In this document: positions 52,817 to 63,558 of the stretch, piece by piece
Numbering within the stretch: position 1 is the stretch's first letter
How the letters are laid out: each line of letters starts with the position of its first letter
Source: Rotaria sordida
Lineage: Eukaryota; Rotifera; Eurotatoria; Philodinida; Philodinidae
NCBI GenBank assembly: GCA_905250125.1
Contig: CAJNOL010000101.1
Span: forward strand, 124,001-188,000
Length of the DNA stretch: 64,000 nt
Direction of reading: 5' to 3'
The notes under the pieces: generated by a model
Databases searched by the model: none
Told to the model about the DNA's origin: nothing
Seen by the model: only the letters and a program-made list of their open reading frames with translations
Made by a program: the position numbers and the translations under genes

Positions 52817-52828
52817 CTGAAACAAAAA
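52817..52828 (-). promoter_or_regulatory. trans-splice-type acceptor directly before ATG
   Basis: On the minus strand, TTTTTGTTTCAG ends exactly at the TSEN15-like ATG. An FMC1 stop and poly(A) signal lie 107 bp upstream, leaving no room for a promoter and first exon. This is the layout expected of a spliced-leader acceptor inside an operon. Confidence 0.5.
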
Positions 52829-52922
52829 CAAAAATGGATGACAAGACTGCAGGGGAAAATAACAGAAAAAACTATGAAAAAAAAAAGAAAAAAAAAGACC
52901 TAAAGATAAATTTAAATAGTCT

Positions 52923-52928
52923 TTTATT
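52923..52928 (-). terminator. poly(A) signal overlapping the FMC1 stop
   Basis: Minus-strand GAATAAAAG: the stop TAA is inside AATAAA. About 95 bases separate it from the downstream acceptor, similar to operon spacing in trans-splicing animals. Confidence 0.5.
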
Positions 52929-53268
52929 CAGATATTTGATTGATTGGTAAATGTGGTCGATCAATTGTTTTTGGTAATTCTAAGCCAACAATACGTGCTG
53001 CTTGTTGAACAGTTTTTTCACCTTTTGAATATGTTGCCCGAATTATTTTACATTGACGTACACTTTGTAAATAAGTTAAATAAGTTTGTGCAATAAATAA
53101 CACTTCATCATTATGTTTACAATATTTTGATGTTATTGGACGATAACGACGATATTCATCTTTTATTTTGAAATAAATTGGTGAAAATCGATACGAAAAT
53201 AAGGAATTATTTATAGATAATTCACGTAATAAATTTTTATAAACTGTAAGAGCTGATTTTGTTGTCAT
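52924..53268 (-). CDS. FMC1: FMC1, mitochondrial ATP synthase assembly factor
   Basis: Single exon, 114 aa (human FMC1 113). In yeast and animals FMC1 aids assembly or stability of the F1 part of complex V in the mitochondrial matrix. The LYR-like start motif is VYKNLLREL. Then come IYFKIKDEYRRYRPITSKYC, EVLFIAQTYLTYLQSVRQ and the diagnostic YSKGEKTVQQAARIVGLELP, which pairs with FHGKGERSVEESAGLVGLKLP in the human protein. The ATG follows an acceptor-like TTCTATTATAG|AT. It is the upstream member of a head-to-tail pair with the TSEN15-like gene. Confidence 0.9.
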   Translation of the reverse strand: MTTKSALTVYKNLLRELSINNSLFSYRFSPIYFKIKDEYRRYRPITSKYCKHNDEVLFIAQTYLTYLQSVRQCKIIRATYSKGEKTVQQAARIVGLELPKTIDRPHLPINQISE

Positions 53269-53388
53269 ATCTATAATAGAATTAAAAAGATTTTGATTTT
53301 TTATTTAACGGATACTAAAAATAATGACTATAACGCTATAAGACTCGAGAGAATTTTCTCTATATATAAATACTGATAGTCGAAACAG

Positions 53389-53611
53389 TACTTGAGAATT
53401 CTATAATTTTTTACCATTCTTCAATTGATAGGATAATAACAGAATTTCGATCAAAGGTGTTCATCACCTCTGATTTAGAAAACAAAATATGGTTCATTAC
53501 GAATAATTCTTATCGATCTAAATCAAAGACAGAAAATTCATGTGATCGGATTTCTAATATTGTCATATTATATGAAGAATGATGAAATAATTATTATAGA
53601 ATTCTCGAGCC
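53389..53611. repeat. degenerate foldback
   Basis: The left arm from 53389 (GAGAATTCTATAAT) pairs with the right arm ending near 53611. Matching inner blocks include CTGATTTAG near 53470 and its complement near 53520. No coding capacity. Lies upstream of FMC1. Confidence 0.55.
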
Positions 53612-54542
53612 TTCTATAAGGTATTATAGTGCTACTACCACTATATTTGGTATATCCTAAGTAAATTATTATTAAATTTTCAATATTTATTAATTTTTTC
53701 TATAAAATTATATTCGATTGTGCGTAATACTAGTAGGTATAATAATTATAAAACTAAATTTTCTCGAAATGTAAATTAGGAATAATAAATAAGCATTTTC
53801 GCATTTTAGAAATAAAGTTTTCAATAATTGACGCATAGTACAATGAAGTAAAAATAATACTGTTCATATTCAAAGATAGGAATCAAAAAAAAAACACTTA
53901 TGATAGACAATACAAAAGGTATTTTCAAATTTCTATCAATAGATTTTTCTTTGTCAAAACTACTGTCAAATTAAATAATCATGATCAAAAATATTCTTCC
54001 TATCAATATTAAATTTAACATTGTTTTAATAAACTTATTATTCATAATCTTATAAAGTTCATTGAAAATAATCAATTAAATAAGTACAGTACATGCAAGA
54101 ATAACTTTCATTTATAAAACTAATGATCATGATCTAAAAGAAAAAGTCATATGAAAGAACACATTAATAAAAACGTCTATCAAAGTTCTGCATCGAATTG
54201 AATTGGTAAACTTAACAAATACATCATCAGCTATAATAATGGTTGCTTCCTATAGCTAAAATATTTAAAAAACATATACACTGAATCAATAAACTAGACA
54301 AGGTATTCAACATTATCCTTCATAGATGAGGAATTGTCAAGTTTATCAACCAAATTCGATCTTGATAAATTGTAGTTAATCTATCTATTCACACTATTAA
54401 CTTTTATATTCCGTAAGATTTTATTCTATAAGATAAAAACGAGATTCTTTTTTTTTCATATTCTCCTCTTGCAAACGTTTAAAATACAAAGCTACATCAA
54501 AATATTATAAACTTTTAAAAAAACCGAGATTTATTGCTTTGC
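53612..54542. other. intergenic, no gene seen
   Basis: AT-rich DNA between the foldback and the DOLPP1 stop codon. No exon or RNA gene supported. Confidence 0.4.
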
Positions 54543-56020
54543 TCATGGTATATTGGTTAATATTTGATCCCTTGAATAATTCACATATCTTTCTCGGCAT
54601 CGTCTATTAAAATAAATTAAAAAAAAAACAAAAGAATTCACTTTCTATACAAATCATATAATTTCATACTTTGCTTCGGCATATTCACTTTCATATTGAA
54701 AATGTATAATATGTGGTATGGGTGAATAATCACGAATAAGTAAATATTTTGCTAATGATAGATCAGTTATAAATGGAACATATTTTATAAATTGATAATT
54801 AGTAAAATAATACCAAATACAAGCAAATATTACACCAATTAAACCACCAACAACAACTTGTGCAATTGTATGATAATAAAGATAAACTCTAAATATTTAT
54901 TGTTAATTTTTTAAAAAAATATATATATATATATTATTTCAAAATATCAATTTGAATTTTTCTTTACCGACTATAAGCAACTAGAATAGCAGCAATAAAT
55001 TGTACTAGAATAAAACAACGATGACGTATTGAACATACATAGGATGCACCAGGAATTTGTGATCTGATTTTTAATTTAATAGAAAAAAAAGAAAAGCTTT
55101 TTGTTTTGATTTGTTTGTTAAAATCAATCATCCCATACTTAAGAATAACAAAAATAGATAAATATGTCATAAAATAGAAAAAACTTTGAGCATGACCACT
55201 TGGCATACCATGAATTTCATAATAATCCATTCGATCTCGAGCTAAAATAAAATGCATTTCTATAAAACAAAAAAAAAACAAAGCTTTTTTTCTTAAATTA
55301 TGATAATAATCTCGTATGTTTTCTTGTTATAAATCAAATTAAGTTATTTTTAAATATATATTTACAGTCTTAAATCAATTTCGTAAAATATTTTTAACAT
55401 TTCATTGATCATATTGAAGAACTTACTTCTTTCTGGTCGTTGTTGTTTAAAAGTTATTTTAAGATAATAATTAATTATTCCAGATAGAAAAAAACCATTA
55501 AGATACATTATCTATTTTGTGTATAAATTCATATAGAAGAAACTACAAAAAATAAACAAACAAACAATTTCTACCGTTTGTATATCGCGTCGAAATAGAA
55601 TTAATGTACATAAAGCAACAATATAAATAAATGGTAACATTGAAAACCATGCCAAAACAAAACCAAGTTTATCACCTAAATTTTTTAAAAAATAAAAAAA
55701 AAACTTGAATCTCATTCAAATAAATTAATTTAATTAAAAAATTTACCATCTTGATATTCAATAAATGTTACTAGAAAAGAAAAATAATTATTAAGAATAA
55801 TCAATAATTAAAATACAAAATTATACTCGATAATGGTCGATAAATAGGATCGGAAAAAACACCTGCTGGTGGTAAATTTATCAAATGCTAAATATAAAGA
55901 ATTAATTGGTTTTTAAAATTAAATTAAAAAACTAATTTTTAAAACCTTATAAGCTGGCTTAATAGTACTTAAAGCATTTAAATTAGTACTATTGATATTT
56001 ATCGGTAAAATTGGTGCCAT
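54543..56020 (-). CDS. DOLPP1: dolichyldiphosphatase 1 (PAP2 family)
   Basis: Nine exons: 55946-56020, 55827-55887, 55747-55770, 55575-55675, 55427-55511, 55139-55241, 54968-55063, 54670-54888 and 54543-54603, giving 274 aa (human 238). The ER enzyme removes a phosphate from dolichyl diphosphate so dolichol can be reused in N-glycosylation. PAP2 motifs are complete for this branch: KITFKQQRP, then GMPSGHAQ, then YSRVYLYYHTIAQV, with the catalytic His and the Gln that DOLPP1 has in place of Asp. Four to five membrane segments are visible. LLIRDYSPIPHIIHFQYE and the terminal EYAEAK match the family tail. The N terminus is about 30 residues longer. One exon is 24 bp. It is divergent with SAXO4. 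Confidence 0.93.
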
Positions 56021-56290
56021 AATGAATACAAATAGATAAATAAAAAAGTGTAAAAAATTATCATATAAATAAAATTAAATGATTACTCATCATTTACTCA
56101 TCTATCTTAAAGAAATTTTCTATTGGTACTTGAACAGCTGTCATTTAATGCATTGATGTGTTACAAATGTTTTAGATTTTCAATGATGAATATCGTTGCT
56201 AAGTAATCAACAATGACAATGTGTAGCCACAGGATATAATAAAATAGGTTTTTTTCTTTTTTTCGTTTTATATCTATTTATTATAGACAA
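56021..56290. promoter_or_regulatory. shared divergent promoter region of DOLPP1 and SAXO4
   Basis: Only 270 bp separate the two start codons. No other gene fits. An acceptor-like TTATTATAG lies five bases before the SAXO4 ATG. Confidence 0.5.
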
Positions 56291-59200
56291 ATGAATTATT
56301 TATGTCCAAATGCAAGTCAATATGTTCCTGTTGGTCATCCCGATCAACACGTATTGGCAAGCGAAGGAGCTAATAATTATTTAATGAATTTTTATATAAC
56401 ACAAAATTCAAGTACTTATCGACCACCACGTGTACGACCAAAATCGAATATACTTGGAGATAAATCATTAACAACAGAAAATCTTTCAACACAAAAACTT
56501 AAAGATGAACGAAAAAAAACAGGTTTTGTTAATAATGATAGATATTATTTACCTTATACACGTACAATAGATGAACTTGACAATCCAATACTAGGGTAAT
56601 TTCCAAGAATATTCATATAATTTTATAAATCATCAATATTTTTTGAAAGTTTCTTTCTTTAGTAAAACGATTTTGTATGTTCCTCTCAGAAGTGTCCCGA
56701 GATCGCTAGGACTGTGAGGGAGAGGAGTCTGATGAGTCAAGAGGCCAAATGGAGGGTTTTTACTAAAGTTGACAAAAAACGAAAATTTTTTAAGATTGAG
56801 TGAATCATCTCCTGGACTTACTCAACCCCGCTTGGGACATCCCTGGTTTCTCGTCTAATAATGCAATGAGAAAAATATCGTCTTAAAGATATTATTAAAT
56901 AATAAAAATCTCGATATATATTTTCTAAAACCATTCTACTAGAAAACATTAGTATAGAAATCATCATGTTGTAATAGGCTATAAGAATTTTTCTTTTTGA
57001 GACTTATTTAAATAATTAAATATTCTTTACAATCGCACAAAGTATAAACGAATTGAAAACAAAGAAAATCTGGATTTTAGAAAAATCTATTCTGTATTTT
57101 TATTTAATATATTGAATGAAATATCAGAACTGGACAAGTACGAGTAAACTCTCCTACTACGTGTCTCGTATGTGAATTAGCATTAGCATTTATTAATACT
57201 AATGCTAATGCTTTAAACATTGGTATTAAAATTAACCTTCATGCTTTAGTATTACTTGCATTAGAATTAATTAATGTCAAACTGTTAGCATTATTGTTAA
57301 TTTTAATACGTAGATTACCGATGACTAGATGTCGTATACTCTAAGCTGAGTAGTTCCGAAAGCCAAACAGTTTTTTTACTATTTCGGGAATGATATCTCT
57401 GAATACTGAAAACCTTTATTGTGTTATCGAAAGCTTTCAAAGATGAACTTTCAGACATGTAGTCGTAGGTAGTATATGTATTAGAGTTAAAAATAATGCT
57501 AAAATTTGTCCATCGAGTTTTTTTTCTAAACTAAGAATTCTGCTGTTTTAATTAAATTTTTCATTGTCAAACAATTGATTTAAAATTTTTGTTTTGATTT
57601 TATTTTTAGTCGTATGTGTACAGAAAATTATGAAACATCTCATCAAACACATTATAAACCTTATGAATTACCTAACGGTACGGAATCATTACCACCAAAT
57701 ATAACTAATCAAACATCAGGTTTTTTTCGTGAACGTGCTGTACACATTCCTAATTCACGTGTGCCTCCAGTAAAAAAAAGCAAAATTTTTTAATCTATTA
57801 GTGTAATTTTATATCAAAAGATTTCTTTTGTTTTTCTTAGATTGGTGGAAAAGAAGTAACAACATATGGTAGTAATTTTGTAAAACCAGCTCAAACTGAA
57901 CCAGTTATTATGGGAGAAGTTGGTCCAAAAGAAAATTCCGGATTTGTAGCAAATACGGAAATTGATCCATTAACAGCAACATTAGGTGAACGATGGCATT
58001 ATCGTTCAAGACCAACTGGTGATAGTGAATATAAAGATAAATTTCCACAATATGATTATCCAAAAGTAAAATCTATATATTATCATAGATTTAAATAAGA
58101 ATTTGATTTTCTAGGGTGATGATCCTTTACTTACTATTATTGATCCAAATACAAAAGTATCATCCGATCGTGTTATTAATAATTTTGTTTTACCTACTGG
58201 AGAAGGTCCTTATGCTGGCGGTTCATTTGCTCCTGATTCTACGTAAGAATTTGTTTCATCCATATACATTGATTTTTCAAAATTATTCAACTAGATTTTT
58301 TTTCCATTGTCATCAACGCTACTAAGAATTTCAATAGTTATTTGTATAGAGAATTTTATTTTCAGCAAGTGTAGTCGAAGATAAAAAAAATATTTGCTAG
58401 TTTTCTAAGAATGGAATTTCTGAAGAATCTCAAAATTTAAGTTTTTCACATTCTTGAATTCGTTAAATAGAATTCTGTTTGAATTATTCAGAATGATACA
58501 GCAAATAATTCTCTACAAAATGAAATGTCTTTCTGTTCTCTACGACATACACGTCTTTTGTACCTTTCATAAGATTGATGTATCTCGACCAAAAACAAAA
58601 ACGTCGTAGAAAGATTCCAAAAGTTGAAAAACCTGACTTTTGGTTTTTCAGAGATCGTATCTTTGGAAACCTGGTAAACATTTTCATCTTCGACAATTTC
58701 CATTTTGAAAATAAAATTCTTTATACAAATAATTATTTGAATTCTAAAAAAAGCTTGAAAATAAATCTGATCAAATAATTTTGCAAGCCATTATATATAG
58801 GACTAAAAACTTTTTATTGAAAAAATCTTTAGTGAATATCGAAAAAATTATCTTGGTAATCAATTTTTACCAGAAAAAATGGGCAATTTAGAAATCGGTC
58901 CAAAAGAAATTACAGGTCCAACAAGAAATGGAGATGGTTATGTTCAAACATTTGATGATCCACGTCGTTTCATTACAACATATCAGATGAAGTATGGAAA
59001 ATATTTAAAAAAAAATACTTTATTCTCTTTATTAACTAATCTATTTTTCTTTCGTTTGAAGTCATTTTGACATGAATCCTAAAGGACGTGATCGTGAAGG
59101 TTATGTTGTTGGTGGTATACAAAAACCACAACCAAGTGGTTTTACTGAAGATACAAAAATATCAAATCCATTAGAGAATTTTCGTGATGAACGTATTACA

Positions 59201-59380
59201 CATTATCATCTTGATCCATATCAAGTCAGGTAATATTTATTTATTTGAACAATATTTCAACAAAACAAAAAATGACTTTACATATATATTTTTAGGAGTT
59301 TACGAGCACGTGATCCATTTTTTGATGATACAACACATGATAATAAAGGTCGTTTACAAAAACAATCAGAAATATTTTAA
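56291..59380 (+). CDS. SAXO4: SAXO4/PPP1R32-like axonemal protein
   Basis: Seven exons, 56291-56595, 57610-57769, 57841-58065, 58115-58242, 58833-58991, 59062-59229 and 59296-59380, encode 409 aa (human about 425). The human protein is a ciliary, PP1-binding, microtubule-associated protein. Matches run along the length: NPILGRMCTENYETSHQTHY after the first exon, GEVGPKENSGF and EIGPKEITGPTRNG as paired repeats, then RRFITTYQM, NPKGRDREGYVVGGIQKPQP, GFTEDTKISNPLENF, and SLRARDPFFDDTTHD near the end. It is proline- and glycine-rich, with no membrane segment. Introns 1 and 4 are long; intron 1 carries foldbacks. An AATAAA lies 26 bp past the stop, inside the 68-bp gap to the next convergent gene. 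Confidence 0.88.
56692..56840. repeat. degenerate foldback in SAXO4 intron 1
   Basis: Arms starting TGTCCCGAG (56692) and ending CTTGGGACA (about 56839) pair over about 50 bp with mismatches. It is less AT-rich than its surroundings. Confidence 0.5.
57179..57212. repeat. short hairpin of TTAGCA units in SAXO4 intron 1
   Basis: AGCATTAGCATT and its exact complement at 57201-57212 enclose TATTAATACT. Related TTAGCATTA motifs continue to about 57300. Confidence 0.7.
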
Positions 59381-59405
59381 TTATATAAACATTTTATTTA
59401 ATTTG

Positions 59406-59411
59406 AATAAA
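59406..59411 (+). terminator. poly(A) signal of SAXO4
   Basis: AATAAA, 26 bp after the stop codon. Confidence 0.55.
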
Positions 59412-59448
59412 TATAAAAAGGATATCTTCGTGTTTTTTTCTTTTATCT

Positions 59449-60458
59449 CTATGGCCATGAATGCATTCGTATACCTAATTGTCTTAATTTAGTAAAAATT
59501 ATATAACTATCTTTTAATTGACCTTGTGGAGCGCCCCAATATCGTTTCATTTCATTAACTGTAACATGCATTTCAAAAAAACATTCATCAATAAGTGAAG
59601 ATATTGATTTATCATTAAGAATTTGTTGTATAAGTTCATTTTCTAATATTGAATTATCAATATCAAGTTTAATAATAACATAATCATTTATTTTTGCAAT
59701 TGATTTTAATATATTCCAAGGATTAAATTTACCAGTGTTTGCTACACCAACATTAATAAATGTTAATAAACCAATAATATCATCAGGTATTTGTTGCCAA
59801 TATGTTTGTGGTGAATATTGAGTTGCTTCAAATGCAATTATACGATCAAATGATAATGAATGTAAACGAAAATATTCATAAAACCAGCGTGCACCTATTA
59901 GTGAACTAACTGTATTTGGATCATTTACACCATTAAAAAGTGAAGCACCAATATCCATGAGAATTTTTTGTGAATCTTGTTGATAAAGCCATGGAGCAAT
60001 TGATATTGTTGATGTTTGAAAATTATTATATGGTGCTGATGGACCAAGAAGAAAGAAACGTTTTGATTGTACTCCATTTTCTTCACTGGTTTGAAGTTTT
60101 GAAGGAAGATTTTGATATGAACATATTGTTAAAGGATCACGAAGTAGACCAATAAGTGGTTCAATATATTGTGAAACCATACGATCTGATTGTGATGTAC
60201 TTGAACATTCAGATTGATAATACATTTTAGAAAAAAGTTCATCATATTCATTTGATAAAAATGATTTATTATAAATTGTTTTTTGTAAATTAATAATATA
60301 TTCTAATGATCGAATACTTTTATTTAATTGATCATTTTCTATTAATTTTGGACAAACATTATTTTGTAAAACATCTATATTATTATACCAATATAATTCC
60401 CATGGACTAGGAGAATAATGATGAAACTTCCATTGGCATTTATCAGATGAAAATTTTG
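59449..60458 (-). CDS. FkbM-like methyltransferase-fold protein, 5' end missing
   Basis: One long exon (about 336 codons) begins at an acceptor (TTTTTTTAG|CAAAATTTTC) and ends at TAG. The first exon or exons, which must end in phase 1, are not recognised upstream; a large inverted repeat and an assembly gap lie there. The N-terminal part (CQWKFHHYSPSPWELYW) is followed by a Rossmann-like start DIGASLFNG, then GARWFYEYFRLHSLSFDRII, then AFEA. Later blocks are YVIIKLDIDNSILENELIQQ, DECFFEMHV and LRQLGIRMHSW. This order resembles an uncharacterised SAM-methyltransferase-like family that I recall chiefly from plants, algae and oomycetes. No function is known to me. A type II membrane anchor in the missing exon is possible but unseen. 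Confidence 0.75.
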
Positions 60459-60829
60459 CTAAAAAAACAATATAAAAGAATGTTTAAGAGAGGATTTCGC
60501 TAGTCTGTCGAACATCTGTCAATAGAACCATTTCAATGATGAATTCAACATGTAGCCTTTTTTCCTCATCAAACAATTCTTCATATTAAACTGAAATTAT
60601 AGAAACTTTTTTCTAGGCTCCTGGATGTAATTTGACGGAGTTATTGTAATATGAGATACTCTCAAAAATCAACAAAAAAAATGTGTCCAGCGTTTCGGGG
60701 GTTCCGGAATTTCGCCAATAAGACTTTTGCCATTGATGAATGTCCTGTCGGCGACAGTCTTATTGATGAAATTTCAGCCATCCATGTTTCGCTTTTGTTG
60801 TCCGTTTCATTTGAGCTACGTCTTATTCT
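60459..60829. other. upstream flank of the methyltransferase-like gene
   Basis: No first exon recognised. Contains a hairpin: AATTTCGCCAATAAGACT (60708-60725) pairs with 60756-60773, with 30 bp between. Confidence 0.4.
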
Positions 60830-61757
60830 AAAGAGCTCTTAAAACTGAACGAAAAAGGTTCTTTCAACTTTCTTAGCAAGTTGAGAGTTGATATTCAAAA
60901 AAAATTAATTTCTCTAAAAAATTCCGTTTTTCTAGACAATTTTTTCCGATTGTAAGTCGTCTTTTAGTAGGATAATTATTTTGGGGAGCAAGGAGAAAAC
61001 TTTAATATAGTGCAACTTGCAGAGAATGTTGTTCTCTAGAAAATCTGCATAAAGATTTTGAGAAAAACGTTTCAATTTTGACAAATCAATGGAGAAAGAT
61101 CGTTTCTTGAAATGCAACACGAGAACAAGAATATGTGGTTTTTAATCAGAATAAACTTTTTATGATAGAAATAAAGTATCTAGATCGATCCTACACAAAA
61201 GATTCATATAGAAATATTCGATACACTACCCGACACATGCTATATCGTATTTGGCTCAATCGCTGAGTATCATGAATCGTCTGCCAGCTTTATCTATGCG
61301 GCTTATATCTTATACACAAAGCGAATGAATTTCGGAAACTTTTGTTTTTGAGAACTGCATTTCTATGTCAATTTTTTGTGTATAATTGATTTATATACTT
61401 TATTTCTATCATAAAAAGTTTACTTTGACTGAAAATCACACATTTTCACCGTTTTGCTATATTTCGAGAAACGACATTTCTCCATTGATTTCTCAAGTTG
61501 GAAACATTTTTCTCAAAATTTTGATGTAGATTTTCCAGTGCGCAAAATTCTCTACAAGATGCACTGTATTAAAGTTTCCTCCTCGCCTCACAAATAATTA
61601 TCATACTAAAAAACAAATGACTTACAATCAGAAAAAATTGACTCAAAAAATAACGGAAGTTTTCAAAAAAATTCATTTTCGAATACCAATACTCAACTTG
61701 TTGAGGAAGCTAAAAGAGGCTTTTCTAACCAATTTTAAGAGCTTTTTCGCATGAAAT
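60830..61757. repeat. large inverted repeat running into the assembly gap
   Basis: The left arm 60830-61182 and right arm 61391-61757 are reverse complements with moderate divergence. Good blocks: AACTTTTTATGATAGAAATAAAGTAT at the inner edge, AATCAATGGAGAAA in the middle, and AAAGAGCTCTTAAAA at the outer edge. The spacer is about 208 bp. The right arm is still pairing where the Ns begin, so its true end is unknown. Open frames in it have no coding features. Confidence 0.75.
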
Positions 61758-61857
61758 NNNNNNNNNNNNNNNNNNNNNNNNNNNNNNNNNNNNNNNNNNN
61801 NNNNNNNNNNNNNNNNNNNNNNNNNNNNNNNNNNNNNNNNNNNNNNNNNNNNNNNNN
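61758..61857. other. assembly gap (100 N)
   Basis: Exactly 100 Ns, the usual placeholder for a gap of unknown size. Any translation across it is meaningless. Confidence 0.98.
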
Positions 61858-62956
61858 CCTTTCGAATGCACATGAAAAAATCAGAAATAAAAATTTTGAT
61901 TAGTGTCTCAGTTCATTGGTCCTCTCATGAACTGTCTCTTAAGTTTGAAAAAATAATAAAAGAACCGTCATATCGTTCAGTATGTCCACTCTAAGATTCA
62001 AATCATTTTTTTTTTGTTGTTGAGTCTTTGTTGTAAAGAATGTCAATCATAGAAATCAAGATATATTTCGAACAGACAAAAAGTATCGGTACAATTTTGA
62101 AAACATTAAAGTGTTTTGTTTCTTAGCGTCTCGAAAAACTTGATTATGCTTTATTACGTATGGGATATCAATCACGTATATAGTATCTTTTCTTTTATCT
62201 TTTTTGACTGTTGTTTTGAACGTAAAAGTCTAAAGAATGTTTCGCAGTGATAGTGTACAGACCATGCACAGAGTCAATAGGATAGTAATTTGCCAGTAGG
62301 TAGTTGATGCAGAATTTTCGTTGCAAAATCTATTGCAGAGTGTTTAAAAGGAAAGAAGAAAAACAAGTATCACACGTAGTAATATTGTTATGTGTAAAAG
62401 AGAGGAGTTATTAAGTGATGAAGTCAGCTACCTCTAAAAATTGAATTTCTTATTGTTCTAATAGTCAATTCAGGTGTCAAAAGTCAATTATCCTTCGAAT
62501 TAGATCTTAGACTTCATTCCTGCTATGTGCAGCTGACTCAAAACTCGATATTATGTATTCTTTATCACTTGACACTATGCAATATTTCTATGAAAAACTT
62601 TCCTCTTCTCTTCAACTTTTTTTCATTTAGATTACATATCAAGTGAGAACTGTTTCTTTTCACCCTCTCTAATGGCATATAGGAGTCTGACAAAATATGA
62701 CTCCTTTTCTTCTTTTTTTCAGAATGACGCTGTTCCTCCATATTTACAGTATGAGGACAGCCAAAGTAAAATTGTTCTCCTATTGAGTTGTGAATGCAAT
62801 GATTCATTTTGAATTATATATCATTCGATAGGCTTTTCAAAGGTCGATAAAATGCTACGATTATGTTGAGCTTACTTTATGAACAAGATACTATACTCAA
62901 ACGCACAATGTTCGTAAATGCTAAAACTTGCCCTTTTTTGACTGATGTGTAATCGG
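61858..62956. other. intergenic, no gene seen
   Basis: AT-rich. A minus-strand 80-codon frame at 62565-62807 has no family resemblance or splice context. Confidence 0.4.
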
Positions 62957-63404
62957 TTTTAGTCAAAATCATTGGGCTTTCTATCAAAAAATAATGATAT
63001 ATTTGGAATCAGCATAAAAAAAATTGGGTCGATCTATATATGTTACCGGTTGCTCTGACAACTTTTATTTTCGTCCTTCAAAAATGAACACCTCATCTCT
63101 CTCATATTTATGTCAAAAAATAGAATCAGACAAAGTGGCAGTTTAACTGTGAAAAGGTAGTTCTAAATTTTTAAAAATCTAGCAAAATTCAAAATGATAG
63201 ATGAATAAATAACAAAAAGAATGTTGTGACTGACTTCGTTTTGCGACGTAAATTTGAGGACGATTAGGGTTGAATTTTTCAACGAAAACGAAAGTTGTCG
63301 GAGAACTTTGTAACATATATAGATCGGTTCAATCTTTTATGCTGACTCCGAATATATATATTTCTTTTTTAATAGAGAATCCGATTATTTGGACCAAAAT
63401 TGAT
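62957..63404. repeat. large degenerate inverted repeat
   Basis: Arms of about 180 bp: TCAGCATAAAA (63009) pairs with its complement at 63339, and GATCTATATATGTTAC (63031) pairs with its complement near 63324. Pairing continues outward to 62957 and 63404. The centre is about 80 bp. No coding capacity. Confidence 0.65.
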
Positions 63405-63536
63405 CAAATATTAGTCTAAATAAAGGTAAATATTGACTCTCACAATCATTATGCATTTGGATAAAGTGTTCTGCCTACAGATTAAGCTCAATGCAATCGT
63501 AGTACTTTGTAAGCCTTCGAAAAATCTATCAAATGA

Positions 63537-63558
63537 TATATATATATATATATATATA
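63537..63558. repeat. (TA)n microsatellite
   Basis: Eleven uninterrupted TA units. Confidence 0.9.

Noticed and set aside
60932..61120. Open frame on the minus strand
   Set aside because: It lies wholly inside the left arm of the large inverted repeat and has no coding features.
61673..61873. Open frame spanning the N gap
   Set aside because: The translation runs through 100 Ns and is not evidence of a gene.
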